In this document: positions 8,242 to 17,206 of the stretch, piece after piece
How positions within the stretch are numbered: position 1 is the stretch's first letter
How the letters are laid out: each line of letters starts with the position of its first letter
Source: CAYVTV01 sp964526475
Lineage (GTDB): Bacteria; Bacteroidota; Bacteroidia; Bacteroidales; GCA-2748055
Direction of reading: 5' to 3'
Assembly: GCA_964526475.1 (NCBI GenBank)
Contig: CAZGKF010000021.1
Location: 1 to 47,699 of the forward strand
DNA: 47,699 nucleotides
Translations under genes and position numbers: made by a program
Notes under the pieces: generated by a model
Told to the model about the DNA's origin: nothing
Database searches by the model: none
The model's input: the letters and a program-made list of their open reading frames with translations, nothing else

Positions 8242-9828
8242 TTAAAGAGGAATATTCCCATGCTTACGGGACGGGAAATTTACGTGTTTGTTTTCAAGTG
8301 CTTCAAAAGCAATCATTAATTTTTTTCGTGTTTGTGCTGGATCAATGACTTCATCAATATATCCCCTTTCATCCGCAATATATGGATTTGCTATTTCATT
8401 ACGGTATTTATTAGCAAGTTCTTTTTTCATTTTTCCGGGATCTTCTGCTTTGGCAAGTTCATTCTTATATAATATTGCTACAGCACCTTCCGGACCCATT
8501 ACCGCAATTTCGGCTGTAGGCCAGGCAAAATTAAAGTCACCACCAAGATTCTTACTGTTCATTACACAATATGCACCCCCATATGATTTTCTAAGGATTA
8601 CTGTAATGCGTGGAATAGTAGCATCAGCAAAAGCATAAAGAAGTTTTGCACCATGTCGTATAATACCATTATGCTCCTGATCTATTCCCGGAAGAAAACC
8701 GGGTACATCCTCCAATGTAAGAACCGGAATATTGAATGAATCACAGAATCTTACAAATCGGGCGGCTTTCATGGAAGAATTGATATCTAAAGTGCCGGCC
8801 AATACTTTTGGCTGGTTGGCAATAATACCTATTGTCCTGCCACTTAGTCTTCCATAACCGATTACAATATTTTGCGCATATAATTCCGAAATCTCAAAAA
8901 AACTTCCTTTATCCACAATAAGGTTAATTACTTCCTTAATATCATAGGGTTTATTTGGATCTTCAGGAACAATATCCCTTAACTTCTCCTGTATTTCTTT
9001 CTCAGAATCTTCCGGTTCCAGAAATGGAGGATTCTCCAGGTTATTTGAAGGCAGATAGGATAAAAGTTTTCTCACCCCAAACAGAGTATTCTCTTCATTC
9101 TCATACATCATATGAGCAATGCCGCTTTTTCTTGCATGCACCTCAGCACCTCCCAGATCATCGAAAGTAACATCTTCATTAAGTACCTCCTTAACCACAT
9201 TAGGCCCGGTTACAAACATGTAGCTGGTCTTGTTTGTCATAAAAACAAAATCTGTTATGGAGGGGGAATAAACAGCCCCACCAGCGGCCGGACCCATTAT
9301 TACCGATATCTGAGGAATAACTCCTGAAGCTTGAACATTCCTGTAAAATATAGCTGCATACCCGGCGAGACTGGCTATACCTTCCTGAATACGAGCACCG
9401 CCCGAATCAATTATCCCGATCATCGGCGCTCCCATCTTAAGAGCCATATCCTGTATCTTAGCTATCTTTGAAGCATGAACAGAACCCAAAGACCCACCCA
9501 TAACATTAAAATCCTGGGCATAAGCAAATGCCGGTCTGTTACTAATCTTTCCGTGTCCAATTATTACACCATCTCCAAAGGAACTTGTCATTTTACCAAA
9601 ACCTGTATCCATGGAAGCAGGCGTTGCAAATGCATCAATCTCCTCAAAACTTCCTTCATCAAATAAAATGGCTATTCTTTCTCTGGCGGTAAGTTTCCCC
9701 TTTTTATGCTGTTTCTCAGTATATTCTGAACTATACTGTTGTTCAAACTTATTCTGTCTCTCTGTAAACCTGGTAAGATATCTTCCGTTTTTATCCATAA
9801 AATGATGGTTAGAACCAACTTCTATCAA
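8242..9828 (-). CDS. pccB: Acyl-CoA (propionyl-CoA) carboxylase carboxyltransferase subunit
   Basis: It transfers the carboxyl group from biotin to the acyl-CoA, most likely propionyl-CoA giving methylmalonyl-CoA. The 528 residues contain both crotonase-like halves of the carboxyltransferase: an N-terminal half with MGGSLGSVHASKI and DSGGARIQEGI, and a C-terminal half with DVPGFLPGIDQEHNGIIRHG and RKSYGGAYCVM. This size and architecture match PccB/MmdA-type subunits, not the split AccA/AccD. It is the first gene of the operon (transferase, carboxylase, carrier; gaps of 9-10 bp). Substrate cannot be fixed from sequence; methylmalonyl-CoA decarboxylase is an alternative, but an ATP-dependent biotin carboxylase next door argues for carboxylation. 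Confidence 0.9.
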   Translation of the reverse strand: MIEVGSNHHFMDKNGRYLTRFTERQNKFEQQYSSEYTEKQHKKGKLTARERIAILFDEGSFEEIDAFATPASMDTGFGKMTSSFGDGVIIGHGKISNRPAFAYAQDFNVMGGSLGSVHASKIAKIQDMALKMGAPMIGIIDSGGARIQEGIASLAGYAAIFYRNVQASGVIPQISVIMGPAAGGAVYSPSITDFVFMTNKTSYMFVTGPNVVKEVLNEDVTFDDLGGAEVHARKSGIAHMMYENEENTLFGVRKLLSYLPSNNLENPPFLEPEDSEKEIQEKLRDIVPEDPNKPYDIKEVINLIVDKGSFFEISELYAQNIVIGYGRLSGRTIGIIANQPKVLAGTLDINSSMKAARFVRFCDSFNIPVLTLEDVPGFLPGIDQEHNGIIRHGAKLLYAFADATIPRITVILRKSYGGAYCVMNSKNLGGDFNFAWPTAEIAVMGPEGAVAILYKNELAKAEDPGKMKKELANKYRNEIANPYIADERGYIDEVIDPAQTRKKLMIAFEALENKHVNFPSRKHGNIPL

Positions 9829-10107
9829 AATTTATATATGCTGTAAAAACATATATTTCTAATTCTAAATCAATAGTTTATGTCAGAAAACAATGATAAA
9901 AGTGATTTTTTTATCCCATGCAAATGTAAGAATAAAATTAATTTTTAGAATTTTTATTTTGACTAAATTCAAGGTATGCGATAGGAGGTCTGATATCATT
10001 AAGGTTCATTGCTCTCTGTTTCTCGAACAGAAAAATATTTTTTTGCATCAGGTTTCTACCTGAATAAAATATATAAATATATTCTGATTCATCCTTTGTG
10101 ATGAATA

Positions 10108-10147
10108 TAAAAATCCGCTGCATTCAAGAGTTACTTTGAAGCAGCGG
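10108..10147 (-). terminator. Terminator of ssb
   Basis: CCGCTGC-a-TTCAA (10115-10127) pairs with TTGAA-GCAGCGG (10136-10147), a 12-bp stem with one bulge. On the minus strand it is followed by ATTTTTATATTC. It lies 55 bp beyond the ssb stop. The surrounding gap (9829-10201) also holds two smaller hairpins, ATTCATC/GATGAAT (10087-10106) and TCAGGT/ACCTGA (10048-10063), and no convincing gene. Confidence 0.75.
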
Positions 10148-10201
10148 ACACATTACAACCCCAAAAATCCGGTATGATCCCAATAATCCTATCCGGAATT
10201 T

Positions 10202-10543
10202 CTAATTGTTTTTTGAAGATAAAAACAGAAAATTGTCACAAATTATTTCTGTTGTGTATCTCTTAATTCCCTCCTTATCTTCCCATGAACTTGTTTGAAG
10301 TTTTCCTTCCACATAAATTGGATCACCTTTTTTTACATACTTTCTGACAACTTCAGCTCTCTTATTCCAGACCACAATTTTATGCCACTCAGTTCTTTTT
10401 ATTTCTTTCCCTTCCTTATCTGTAAACTCTTCATGAGTTGCAAGAGGGAAATTAGCAACCATGTTATCCTGACCAACCTGGTTAACGCGGGGTTCATCCC
10501 CAACATTTCCAACCAGCATGACTTTGTTAATTGTACTTTTCAT
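10202..10543 (-). CDS. ssb: Single-stranded DNA-binding protein, short form
   Basis: A 113-residue OB-fold protein of the bacterial SSB family, which coats single-stranded DNA in replication and repair. The start MKSTINKVMLVGNVGDEPRV and the segment EWHKIVVWNKRAEVVRKYVKKGDPIYVEGKL are typical. The protein stops right after the OB fold (...NFLFLSSKNN). The flexible linker and acidic C-terminal tip (usually DDIPF-like) that recruit partner proteins are absent. It may therefore be an accessory paralogue rather than the housekeeping SSB. It stands alone between two intergenic gaps and has its own terminator. Confidence 0.92.
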   Translation of the reverse strand: MKSTINKVMLVGNVGDEPRVNQVGQDNMVANFPLATHEEFTDKEGKEIKRTEWHKIVVWNKRAEVVRKYVKKGDPIYVEGKLQTSSWEDKEGIKRYTTEIICDNFLFLSSKNN

Positions 10544-10816
10544 TCATCTATAAGTTTAAGGATTGACGAGTAAATTCATTTCATCCTTTAATAAAAAATA
10601 ACAATAAAAAACAGCGTATTAATTATAATATTTTTTTCAAATATTCCATTAATTACTAATTATAAATTAATTACAATTTCATGTGTTAGTGGATTTTTAA
10701 TTCTTTGAAACCAGTTATTATTTATTTTTGTTATGTATTCTGGATACATATGTATCGAAAACTTCTTTTTATAATGGTCAGTTTGTTATGACAGTTTTTT
10801 TTTTTACACAACTAAG

Positions 10817-10846
10817 TTTGACTTTAACTCAGAACAATTATCTTTA
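10817..10846 (+). promoter_or_regulatory. Promoter of mrp operon
   Basis: TTTG (10817-10820), 18 bp, then TATCTTTA (10839-10846) matches the Bacteroidota promoter pattern except for the last base. The mrpA start follows 20 bp later. The rest of the 323-bp gap 10544-10866 is AT-rich and shows no gene. Confidence 0.6.
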
Positions 10847-10866
10847 AACTCGCCTGAAGATAAAAA

Positions 10867-13182
10867 ATGGAAGGATTAATAATTATTTCTATTATTACTG
10901 CTTTCACCGGTGCAATAATAGCACCGGTTGTTCATCGTTTCTCTGAAAAGTTTTCACCCTGGATACTTTCTGTTCCCTCTTTCATTTCTTTTTTAAGTAT
11001 CCTGCTTCTGCTACCCGAAGTACTTAAGGGTTCAGATATTATTTTTTCCTACACATGGGTTGAGGCGCTTGGATTTCATCTCCAGTTCCGTCTGGATGGA
11101 TTAAGTCTTTTGTTCGCTCTTCTAATAAGCGGTATTGGGTTCCTGATTGTAATATACGGAGGCATTTATCTTGCTGAGGATATTAATCTGCCTAAGTTTT
11201 ATTCTTACTTATTCATCTTCATGGGATCAATGCTTGGGGTTGTGCTTTCTGATAATATATTTCTGCTGTTTGTTTTCTGGGAATTGACAAGTTTTAGTTC
11301 TTACCTGCTGATTGGCTATAAACACGGTATTGAGAATGCAAGAAAATCAGCCTTACAGGCATTAATTGTTACCGCATTTGGAGGGTTATCACTATTAGCA
11401 GGCCTTCTGATTGCTTCCATTATTTCAGGATCCACCCAAATTTCCATATGGGAAGACGGAGGAGCCGTTTTTAAAGAATCCGGTTATTTTGGATTGATGC
11501 TCGGTTTTATATTCATTGGAGCATTTTCAAAATCTGCCCAGTTTCCTTTTCACTTCTGGCTTCCCAATGCCATGGCTGCTCCAACTCCTGTAAGTGCATA
11601 CCTGCATTCTGCCACTATGGTAAAAGCCGGAGTATATTTACTTGCACGGCTTAACCCATACTTGTCAGGTACAGTTGAGTGGCATTCAACCCTTATCATT
11701 ATCGGAGGAATAACAGCATTGATTGGAGTAGTATGGGCTTTATTCCAGACTGATCTGAAAAAAATTCTTGCATATACTACTGTTTCAGCATTGGGTATAA
11801 TGATCTTTTTTATAGGTTTAGGAACTCCCAAAGCGATACAGGCTGCCATTATTTTCCTTTTGGCACATGCATTCTACAAGGGTGGATTATTTCTCATCGC
11901 AGGCAATATAGAGTTTGCTACAGGAACAAGAAAAGTGGATAAGCTTTCTGCATTATTCAGTAAGATGAAACTAACAGGAGTGGCTGCTGTTTTAACTACT
12001 CTTTCCATGGCTGGGTTTCCGTTCTTTCTTGGGTTTTTGAGTAAAGAACTTCTTTATGAAGCTGCAATGTATGCTCCACGAATGAATATTATCTTTACAC
12101 TTGTCATTTTTATTCCTGGAGTCATTTTCGCTTCTTTGGCCTACCTTCTTGGATGGAAGATTTTCTTCTCTAAAGGAAACTCTTCACTCCCTGATGGACA
12201 TTATGAAGAGCCGGCCGGAATGGTTTTCGGACCATTTTTATTAGGTCTGTGCAGTTTAATAGCAGGTTTCCTCCCCGGGATAACTGTAGAAGCAATTCTG
12301 GGAAATGCCTCATATGCTGTGTCATCGGTAGCCGGAGAACTGCATCTTTATCTATGGCACGGATTCTCCCCGGTTCTGGGCCTCAGCGTTTTTACTCTTT
12401 TAACAGGGTGGCTGATTTACCGGATTTCCCCAGCCTATAAAAATTTCGATCGTTATCTCATAAGAGCAGAACGTTATGGGCCTGAAGCAATATATGAATT
12501 CAGCTGGAAAAGCATTTTATTCTTTGCCGACATCCTAACCCGTTTCATCCAAAGCGGATACCTCCGGTTTTACATAATGACTGTTCTGGTAACTCTTATT
12601 GGATTTATTCTGTTTCCAGTCTTTCATTATAAATTATTTGATTTCAGCATATACTTTAACGAATTAAAAATTTATGAAATTATTCTTGCTCTGGTGGTAG
12701 TTACAGCAATAATTTTTATTGTCAGAGCCAACTCAAGGCTTGCTGCCATTGCAATACTCGGTGTTGTAGGTTATGGCATAGCTATTTTCTTTGCAATGTA
12801 TGGAGCAGTTGATCTCGCAATGACTCAGTTTCTTATTGAAACTCTTATAGTAGTTGTTTTTGTTTACATCTTGTATAAATTACCCGGGTACATCAAGCTT
12901 AGTCCAGGGATATACCGGTACAGGGATATTGTCATTTCCATAGCAGGTGGGGCCACAATGAGCTTTGTAATTTTACTGGTAACTAATTACCCCATGGTTT
13001 CGGAACTTAAGAATTTCTTCGCTGAAAACAGCTATATATTGGCTAAAGGTCGTAATATAATAAATGTTATACTTGTTGATTTCAGAGCTCTTGATACTTT
13101 GGGAGAAATCACTGTGCTGGCTGTTGCAACACTTGGGGTTTTTGCTCTGATGAAACTTAGATTAAGTAAAAGTGAAAAATGA
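10867..13182 (+). CDS. mrpA: Na+/H+ antiporter subunit A (MrpA/MnhA)
   Basis: Largest subunit of the multi-gene cation/proton antiporter in the inner membrane, which exchanges cytoplasmic Na+ (or K+) for protons. The 771-residue protein is nearly all membrane helices. The first ~500 residues resemble NuoL of respiratory complex I, with the proton-pathway segments FWELTSFSSYLLIGY and the lysine-bearing AFSKSAQFPFHFWLPNAMAAPTPVSAYLHSATMVKAG. The C-terminal ~200 residues correspond to the MbhD/MbhE-like extension that separates MrpA from NuoL (FFAMYGAVDLAMTQFLIETLIVVVFV). Its end overlaps mrpB by ATGA. It opens a complete seven-gene operon. Confidence 0.95.
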   Translation: MEGLIIISIITAFTGAIIAPVVHRFSEKFSPWILSVPSFISFLSILLLLPEVLKGSDIIFSYTWVEALGFHLQFRLDGLSLLFALLISGIGFLIVIYGGIYLAEDINLPKFYSYLFIFMGSMLGVVLSDNIFLLFVFWELTSFSSYLLIGYKHGIENARKSALQALIVTAFGGLSLLAGLLIASIISGSTQISIWEDGGAVFKESGYFGLMLGFIFIGAFSKSAQFPFHFWLPNAMAAPTPVSAYLHSATMVKAGVYLLARLNPYLSGTVEWHSTLIIIGGITALIGVVWALFQTDLKKILAYTTVSALGIMIFFIGLGTPKAIQAAIIFLLAHAFYKGGLFLIAGNIEFATGTRKVDKLSALFSKMKLTGVAAVLTTLSMAGFPFFLGFLSKELLYEAAMYAPRMNIIFTLVIFIPGVIFASLAYLLGWKIFFSKGNSSLPDGHYEEPAGMVFGPFLLGLCSLIAGFLPGITVEAILGNASYAVSSVAGELHLYLWHGFSPVLGLSVFTLLTGWLIYRISPAYKNFDRYLIRAERYGPEAIYEFSWKSILFFADILTRFIQSGYLRFYIMTVLVTLIGFILFPVFHYKLFDFSIYFNELKIYEIILALVVVTAIIFIVRANSRLAAIAILGVVGYGIAIFFAMYGAVDLAMTQFLIETLIVVVFVYILYKLPGYIKLSPGIYRYRDIVISIAGGATMSFVILLVTNYPMVSELKNFFAENSYILAKGRNIINVILVDFRALDTLGEITVLAVATLGVFALMKLRLSKSEK

Positions 13183-13583
13183 AAACTTTAATACTTCAGG
13201 TAGCCGTTAAAATTGTGTTTCCAATTTTGCTGATTGTATCGGTTCTGATTTTATTCAGAGGGCATAATGAACCTGGCGGAGGATTTATCGGAGGACTGCT
13301 TGCTGCTTCAGCTTTTATATTAAAGACTTTTGTTTTTGGAGCTGAAGAAACTGAGCGTTTCATGATAGTTAAACCCATGATAATTATCTTCTCAGGTTTA
13401 TTTATAGCATTTTTCTCATCAGCACTGCCTCTTTTTTCAGGAGCTGTTTTCTTTGAAGGAATGTGGGCTGATTATTATCTGCCCATAATAGGCAGGCCGG
13501 GCACACCCCTTCTGTTTGATTTCGGGATTTACCTGGTGGTAATCGGAGTGGTATGTAAAATTATTTTTTCAATAAGCGAATAA
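13179..13583 (+). CDS. mrpB: Na+/H+ antiporter subunit B
   Basis: A 134-residue membrane subunit of the Mrp antiporter with four predicted helices. The motif LFRGHNEPGGGFIGGLLAASAFIL (first 20 residues of it, near 24-43) is the hallmark of MrpB. The start overlaps the end of mrpA by four bases (ATGA) and its stop overlaps the mrpC start (TAATG), pointing to translational coupling and fixed subunit ratios. Confidence 0.94.
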   Translation: MKTLILQVAVKIVFPILLIVSVLILFRGHNEPGGGFIGGLLAASAFILKTFVFGAEETERFMIVKPMIIIFSGLFIAFFSSALPLFSGAVFFEGMWADYYLPIIGRPGTPLLFDFGIYLVVIGVVCKIIFSISE

Positions 13584-13945
13584 TGGAATTATTATTAGCC
13601 TTAATAACAGGATTTTTGTTTTCAGCCGGGTTTTATATGATGATGAGGAGAAGTCTCGTAAAACTTATAATTGGCTTAGTTTTATTGAGTCATGCTGCCA
13701 ACTTGTTTATTTTTACCCTTGGAAGATTGTCAAGGGAAAACCCTCCATTAATACCGCAGGACAGCGAAACAACAGGAACACTTTTTGCTGACCCTGTGCC
13801 ACAAGCACTAATTCTTACTGCCATTGTTATTGGATTCGGAATACAGGCCTTTGCAATTGTTTTGATTAGAAGGGTATATGAGGAGACCGGAACTGATGAT
13901 CTGGACACACTGATTTCAACTGACATACCTGAAAGTAATAAGTAA
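13583..13945 (+). CDS. mrpC: Na+/H+ antiporter subunit C
   Basis: A 120-residue NuoK-like subunit with three membrane helices. LIIGLVLLSHAANLFIF and the following DPVPQALILTAIVIGFG are typical of MrpC. It contributes to the ion path of the Mrp complex. The start codon shares one base with the stop of mrpB, and mrpD begins four bases after its stop. Confidence 0.94.
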   Translation: MELLLALITGFLFSAGFYMMMRRSLVKLIIGLVLLSHAANLFIFTLGRLSRENPPLIPQDSETTGTLFADPVPQALILTAIVIGFGIQAFAIVLIRRVYEETGTDDLDTLISTDIPESNK

Positions 13946-13949
13946 TAAG

Positions 13950-15452
13950 ATGGAATTAATTTTACTATATCCAATTTTTACACCTTTTCTTTCTGCATTA
14001 CTATGCTTAATTTCCTTTAGAAACAGGATATTGCAGGCATGGATGAGTTTTGTTGGAATGTCAGCAATGTTATATTTTTCTTTTAATCTTTTTTTACAAG
14101 TTAGAGAAAATGGCATAGTAGTTCTGCAAGCAGGGAACTGGAATGCTCCGTTTGGAATAACCCTTGTTGCTGATCTTTTGTCGGCTGTTATGCTTATTTT
14201 AACAGCTTTCATCGGGCTGATTGTTGCAATTTATTCTATTCCGTTCATTGATAATAAAAGAAAAAATTACGGATATTTCCCACTCTATAATTTTCTGATC
14301 TTTGGCGTTTCAGGAGCATTTGTCACAGGTGATATTTTCAACCTGTATGTCTGGTTTGAAATTATGCTGATCTCGTCATTTGTTCTTCTCGTCCTTGGAG
14401 GCAAAAAATCTCAATTGGAAGGAGCAATAAAATACGTAACTCTTAATGTACTTTCCTCCGCAATATTTCTGGCAGGAGTTGGTATGGTATATGGTCTGAC
14501 AGGTACCCTCAATATGGCAGATCTGGCGGAGAAGGTCCATCTTGTTGAGAATAAAGGTTTGATCACTCTTACATCCATGTTCTTTCTTATTTCGTTCGGA
14601 ATAAAAGCAGCAATTTTTCCACTTTTCTTTTGGCTCCCGGCCTCCTACCATACTCCACCTGTAGCTGTAGCAGCTGTTTTTGCCGGCTTACTTACCAAAG
14701 TGGGTATATACTCCCTTATAAGAGTATTTACAATGATTTTTATTCTGGATATAAATTACACTCACACTCTTTTGCTGTTTATCTCTGTATTCACAATGAC
14801 AATAGGAGTCCTTGGAGCAGCCACCCAATATGACTTCAGAAGGGTTCTTTCTTTTCACAGTGTGAGTCAGATTGGTTTTATGGTAATGGGGCTGGCTCTC
14901 TTCACTCCACTCGCATTAGCAGGTTCCATCTTTTACATTGTTCACCATAGCATCGTTAAAACTAATCTTTTTCTTATCAGCGGGATAGTTCATCACCTGA
15001 AAGGAAGCTATAAACTCAAATATATAGGAGGGGTTTACCGGGATTATCCATGGCTGGCATTTTTATTTCTGATACCTGCTCTTTCGCTTGCAGGAATACC
15101 TCCTTTTTCAGGTTTCTGGGCAAAATTCCTACTTGTAAAAGCCGGTATTGAGGCAGAATTATTCTGGCTGATAATTATTGCATTAGCTGTTGGCTTGCTT
15201 ACTCTGTTCTCCATGACTAAAATATGGAATGAAGTTTTCTGGACAAATGAACCCGAAAAAGGAGACGATCCTGAAAAATTTACCAATAGTCCCGGTCCTG
15301 TCTGGATGATGGTTTTACCTGTTGGACTGATGGTTCTTGCCACAATAATTATTGGCATAATCGCTGAACCGTTTTATGAAATAGCAATGGAAACAGCTGA
15401 GCAACTATTCAACTCACATCTTTATATTCATTCTGTTTTAAATCCAAGATAA
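13950..15452 (+). CDS. mrpD: Na+/H+ antiporter subunit D
   Basis: A 500-residue NuoN/NuoM-like subunit of the Mrp antiporter with about 14 helices. The conserved glutamate region NLYVWFEIMLISSFVLLVLG (about 134-153) and the lysine-containing helix FGIKAAIFPLFFWLPASYHT (about 215-234) are the expected proton-transfer elements. The sequence HHSIVKTNLFLISG further on is also characteristic. Stop and mrpE start overlap by one base (TAATG). Confidence 0.95.
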   Translation: MELILLYPIFTPFLSALLCLISFRNRILQAWMSFVGMSAMLYFSFNLFLQVRENGIVVLQAGNWNAPFGITLVADLLSAVMLILTAFIGLIVAIYSIPFIDNKRKNYGYFPLYNFLIFGVSGAFVTGDIFNLYVWFEIMLISSFVLLVLGGKKSQLEGAIKYVTLNVLSSAIFLAGVGMVYGLTGTLNMADLAEKVHLVENKGLITLTSMFFLISFGIKAAIFPLFFWLPASYHTPPVAVAAVFAGLLTKVGIYSLIRVFTMIFILDINYTHTLLLFISVFTMTIGVLGAATQYDFRRVLSFHSVSQIGFMVMGLALFTPLALAGSIFYIVHHSIVKTNLFLISGIVHHLKGSYKLKYIGGVYRDYPWLAFLFLIPALSLAGIPPFSGFWAKFLLVKAGIEAELFWLIIIALAVGLLTLFSMTKIWNEVFWTNEPEKGDDPEKFTNSPGPVWMMVLPVGLMVLATIIIGIIAEPFYEIAMETAEQLFNSHLYIHSVLNPR

Positions 15453-15946
15453 TGAGATGGTTTATTTATAATAATATTTTTAGTGTTATAGTATTGGAAA
15501 TAATGAATTATTATTCAGAGCTGAAACTTAATAAACCAATTATATTTATTAGCAGTTATTTTGTTGTTTTCATGAGTATATTGATTTTTAGCCGTATTTT
15601 TAATAAAAAAGCCTTTATCAAATTTTACAAGTTATTTAAATTTATTCTTTTCTTTGCCAGAGAATCAATAATATCCAACTTAAGAGTAGCGTCAGATATT
15701 TTAACACCAGGATTCAAAACAAGACCGGCTATTGTTGCTGTTCCTTTGGATTTAAATACTGATTTTGAAATTGTAACCCTCGCTTCTGTAATTACTCTTA
15801 CCCCCGGGACACTCAGTTTAATGGTATCAGAAGACAAAAAAACACTCTTTGTTCATGAAATGTATGTTCCCGAAGGTAATGCTGAAAATGTTATACAAAA
15901 TATTAAAAATGGTTTTGAAAGAAGAATAAAGGAGTTATCTGAATAA
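15452..15946 (+). CDS. mrpE: Na+/H+ antiporter subunit E
   Basis: A 164-residue subunit with one or two N-terminal membrane helices and a cytoplasmic domain, matching the MrpE/MnhE family. The conserved block VTLASVITLTPGTLSLMVSE (about 109-128) identifies it. MrpE is needed for complex assembly in characterised systems. It is more lysine- and asparagine-rich than its neighbours. Its stop overlaps the mrpF start by one base (TAATG). Confidence 0.92.
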   Translation: MRWFIYNNIFSVIVLEIMNYYSELKLNKPIIFISSYFVVFMSILIFSRIFNKKAFIKFYKLFKFILFFARESIISNLRVASDILTPGFKTRPAIVAVPLDLNTDFEIVTLASVITLTPGTLSLMVSEDKKTLFVHEMYVPEGNAENVIQNIKNGFERRIKELSE

Positions 15947-16221
15947 TGGAAGCATTCATCAACATATCTGTACAAACAGCTCTTATAATTCTGATATTGG
16001 CGGCTGCTTTTGTTTTATATCGTTTGGTTGCTGGTCCGACAATTGCCGACAGGGTTACCGCCTTTGATGTTATAACCTGCATAACAATTGGGGTTTTATC
16101 TGTGCTTTCCATCAATTACAATAACCCGGTTTACATTGATGTAGTATTTGTTTTGTCTTTTGTCGCATTTTTCGGGGCAATAGCATTTTCCTATTATCTC
16201 AGTAAAAGAAAGAAAAAATGA
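15946..16221 (+). CDS. mrpF: Na+/H+ antiporter subunit F
   Basis: A 91-residue protein with three membrane helices. The block VLYRLVAGPTIADRVTAFDV (about 24-43) is diagnostic for MrpF. It overlaps mrpG by four bases (ATGA). It is a small structural and ion-path subunit of the complex. Confidence 0.94.
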   Translation: MEAFINISVQTALIILILAAAFVLYRLVAGPTIADRVTAFDVITCITIGVLSVLSINYNNPVYIDVVFVLSFVAFFGAIAFSYYLSKRKKK

Positions 16222-16619
16222 TAACATCAATTCTTAGTATCTTATTTATTTATACAGGCATTATTTTTATTGTAATTGCGGCTATTGGGATGATCAGGAT
16301 GCCGGATGTCTACACCCGGATGTCCGCTGCTACCAAAGCGGTAACTTTCGGAACAGGATTTATTCTCTTTGGGGTATTGATTCATTTTAATGATACGATT
16401 GTTTTTCTGAAAATAGCGGCCATTTTCATTTTCCTTCTTTTCTCTCTTTCCGTGGCTGCACATGTTATTGGTCTCGCAGCTTATAACGATCAGACGAAAA
16501 TGACTAAGCTTACCTTTCTTGATGAATTGAAGAAATACATAAGCCCGGATAATGCACCCGAAAAAGTTGATGATCCAGATGAGAAGTCAGATGATAATGA
16601 ACTTACAAAAGGTCCGTAA
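16218..16619 (+). CDS. mrpG: Na+/H+ antiporter subunit G
   Basis: A 133-residue membrane protein, the last subunit of the Mrp operon. AAIGMIRMPDVYTRMSAATK (about 22-41) is the MrpG signature. Three helices are followed by a ~35-residue acidic cytoplasmic tail (DNAPEKVDDPDEKSDDNE). No clear hairpin terminator follows; the region downstream is degenerate. Confidence 0.94.
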   Translation: MITSILSILFIYTGIIFIVIAAIGMIRMPDVYTRMSAATKAVTFGTGFILFGVLIHFNDTIVFLKIAAIFIFLLFSLSVAAHVIGLAAYNDQTKMTKLTFLDELKKYISPDNAPEKVDDPDEKSDDNELTKGP

Positions 16620-16690
16620 AGTAATAATCATTGATAACTGATGGCAAGATCTATTTCACAGATCAGCCCGGCAATAAAATCATCCGTTAG

Positions 16691-16792
16691 ACAGCAAATA
16701 TTTCTTTCGGAGGTTATGATCGTAAAACCCTTTTTATTACCGCTATGGATGCAGTCTATGGTCTGAGAATGAGCGTGAGAGGGGTATATTAA
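16691..16792 (+). pseudogene. C-terminal remnant of an SMP-30/gluconolactonase-family gene
   Basis: Between a TAG (16688-16690) and a TAA (16790-16792) one frame reads 33 codons including NISFGGYDRKTLFITAMDAV. This resembles the last beta-propeller blade of SMP-30/gluconolactonase/LRE proteins (typically ...FGG.D.KTLYITA...LY.I). There is no start codon and no upstream coding sequence, so only the last ~10% of the gene remains. The call is from recognised pattern only. Confidence 0.5.
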
Positions 16793-16880
16793 GCAGCGAA
16801 TTAATACCTGGAAAATGGAAAATGAGCAATTGACGAATGAAAGTTAATAAATGAGGAAAAAAGTTGGCAGTAGTAGTAGG

Positions 16881-16985
16881 CACAGGGCACAGGGCACAGG
16901 GCGCAGGGCGCAGGGCACAGAGCACAGGGCACAGGGCACAGGGCACAGAGCACAGGGCACAGGGCACAGGGCACAGGGCACAGGA
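16881..16985. repeat. Heptanucleotide tandem repeat (CACAGGG)n
   Basis: Fifteen consecutive 7-bp units cover 105 bp. Ten are CACAGGG; variants are CGCAGGG (two), CACAGAG (two) and a final CACAGGA. It is GC-rich in an AT-rich genome and lies in the gene-free stretch 16620-17206. The unit length is a non-multiple of three, so any frame across it yields three interleaved peptide repeats (for example HRAQGTG), which should not be read as a protein. Confidence 0.92.
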
Positions 16986-16989
16986 TTAG

Positions 16990-17085
16990 GAAGGCATCTT
17001 TCTGCGTTAATCCGCGAAATCTGCGGGAACCTCTTTTTCTTTTTTTGTCCGGCAGATCACGCTGATGTGCGCAGAAGGATTTGAG
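16990..17085. repeat. Repeat-like GC-richer segment with TCTGCG words
   Basis: The stretch has recurring TCTGCG/CCGCG words spaced 10-12 bp (TCTGCGTTAATCCGCGAAAT, then TCTGCGGG) and a small CCGC/GCGG hairpin. A pyrimidine run follows, then a segment with CGCTGATGTGCGCAGAAGG, which is partly complementary to the first part. It resembles the intergenic repeat families often seen next to heptamer arrays in Bacteroidota. No gene is present. Confidence 0.4.
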
Positions 17086-17173
17086 GATGTGAGATTTTTC
17101 TGAGAGTAACCAGATTTTGTCGACAATTTGTTCGTGTTTGTCTAATAATGTTTTAACAGGATAATGATTCGTT

Positions 17174-17181
17174 TATATTTG
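17174..17181 (+). promoter_or_regulatory. -7 element before secreted-protein/LytS operon
   Basis: TATATTTG matches TAnnTTTG and lies 25 bp before the start codon at 17207. A TTTT is near the expected -33 position. It could drive the three-gene run 17207-19919. Confidence 0.45.
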
Positions 17182-17206
17182 GAGAAAATTATAAAATATT
17201 CCAAAT

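Noticed and set aside
9938..10123. 61-codon minus-strand frame
   Set aside because: Its start codon lies inside the stem of the ssb terminator, composition is AT-driven, and no family is recognised.
16743..17084. Open frames on both strands across the heptamer array
   Set aside because: They result from the 7-bp repeat, which reads open in several frames; no start context or homology.
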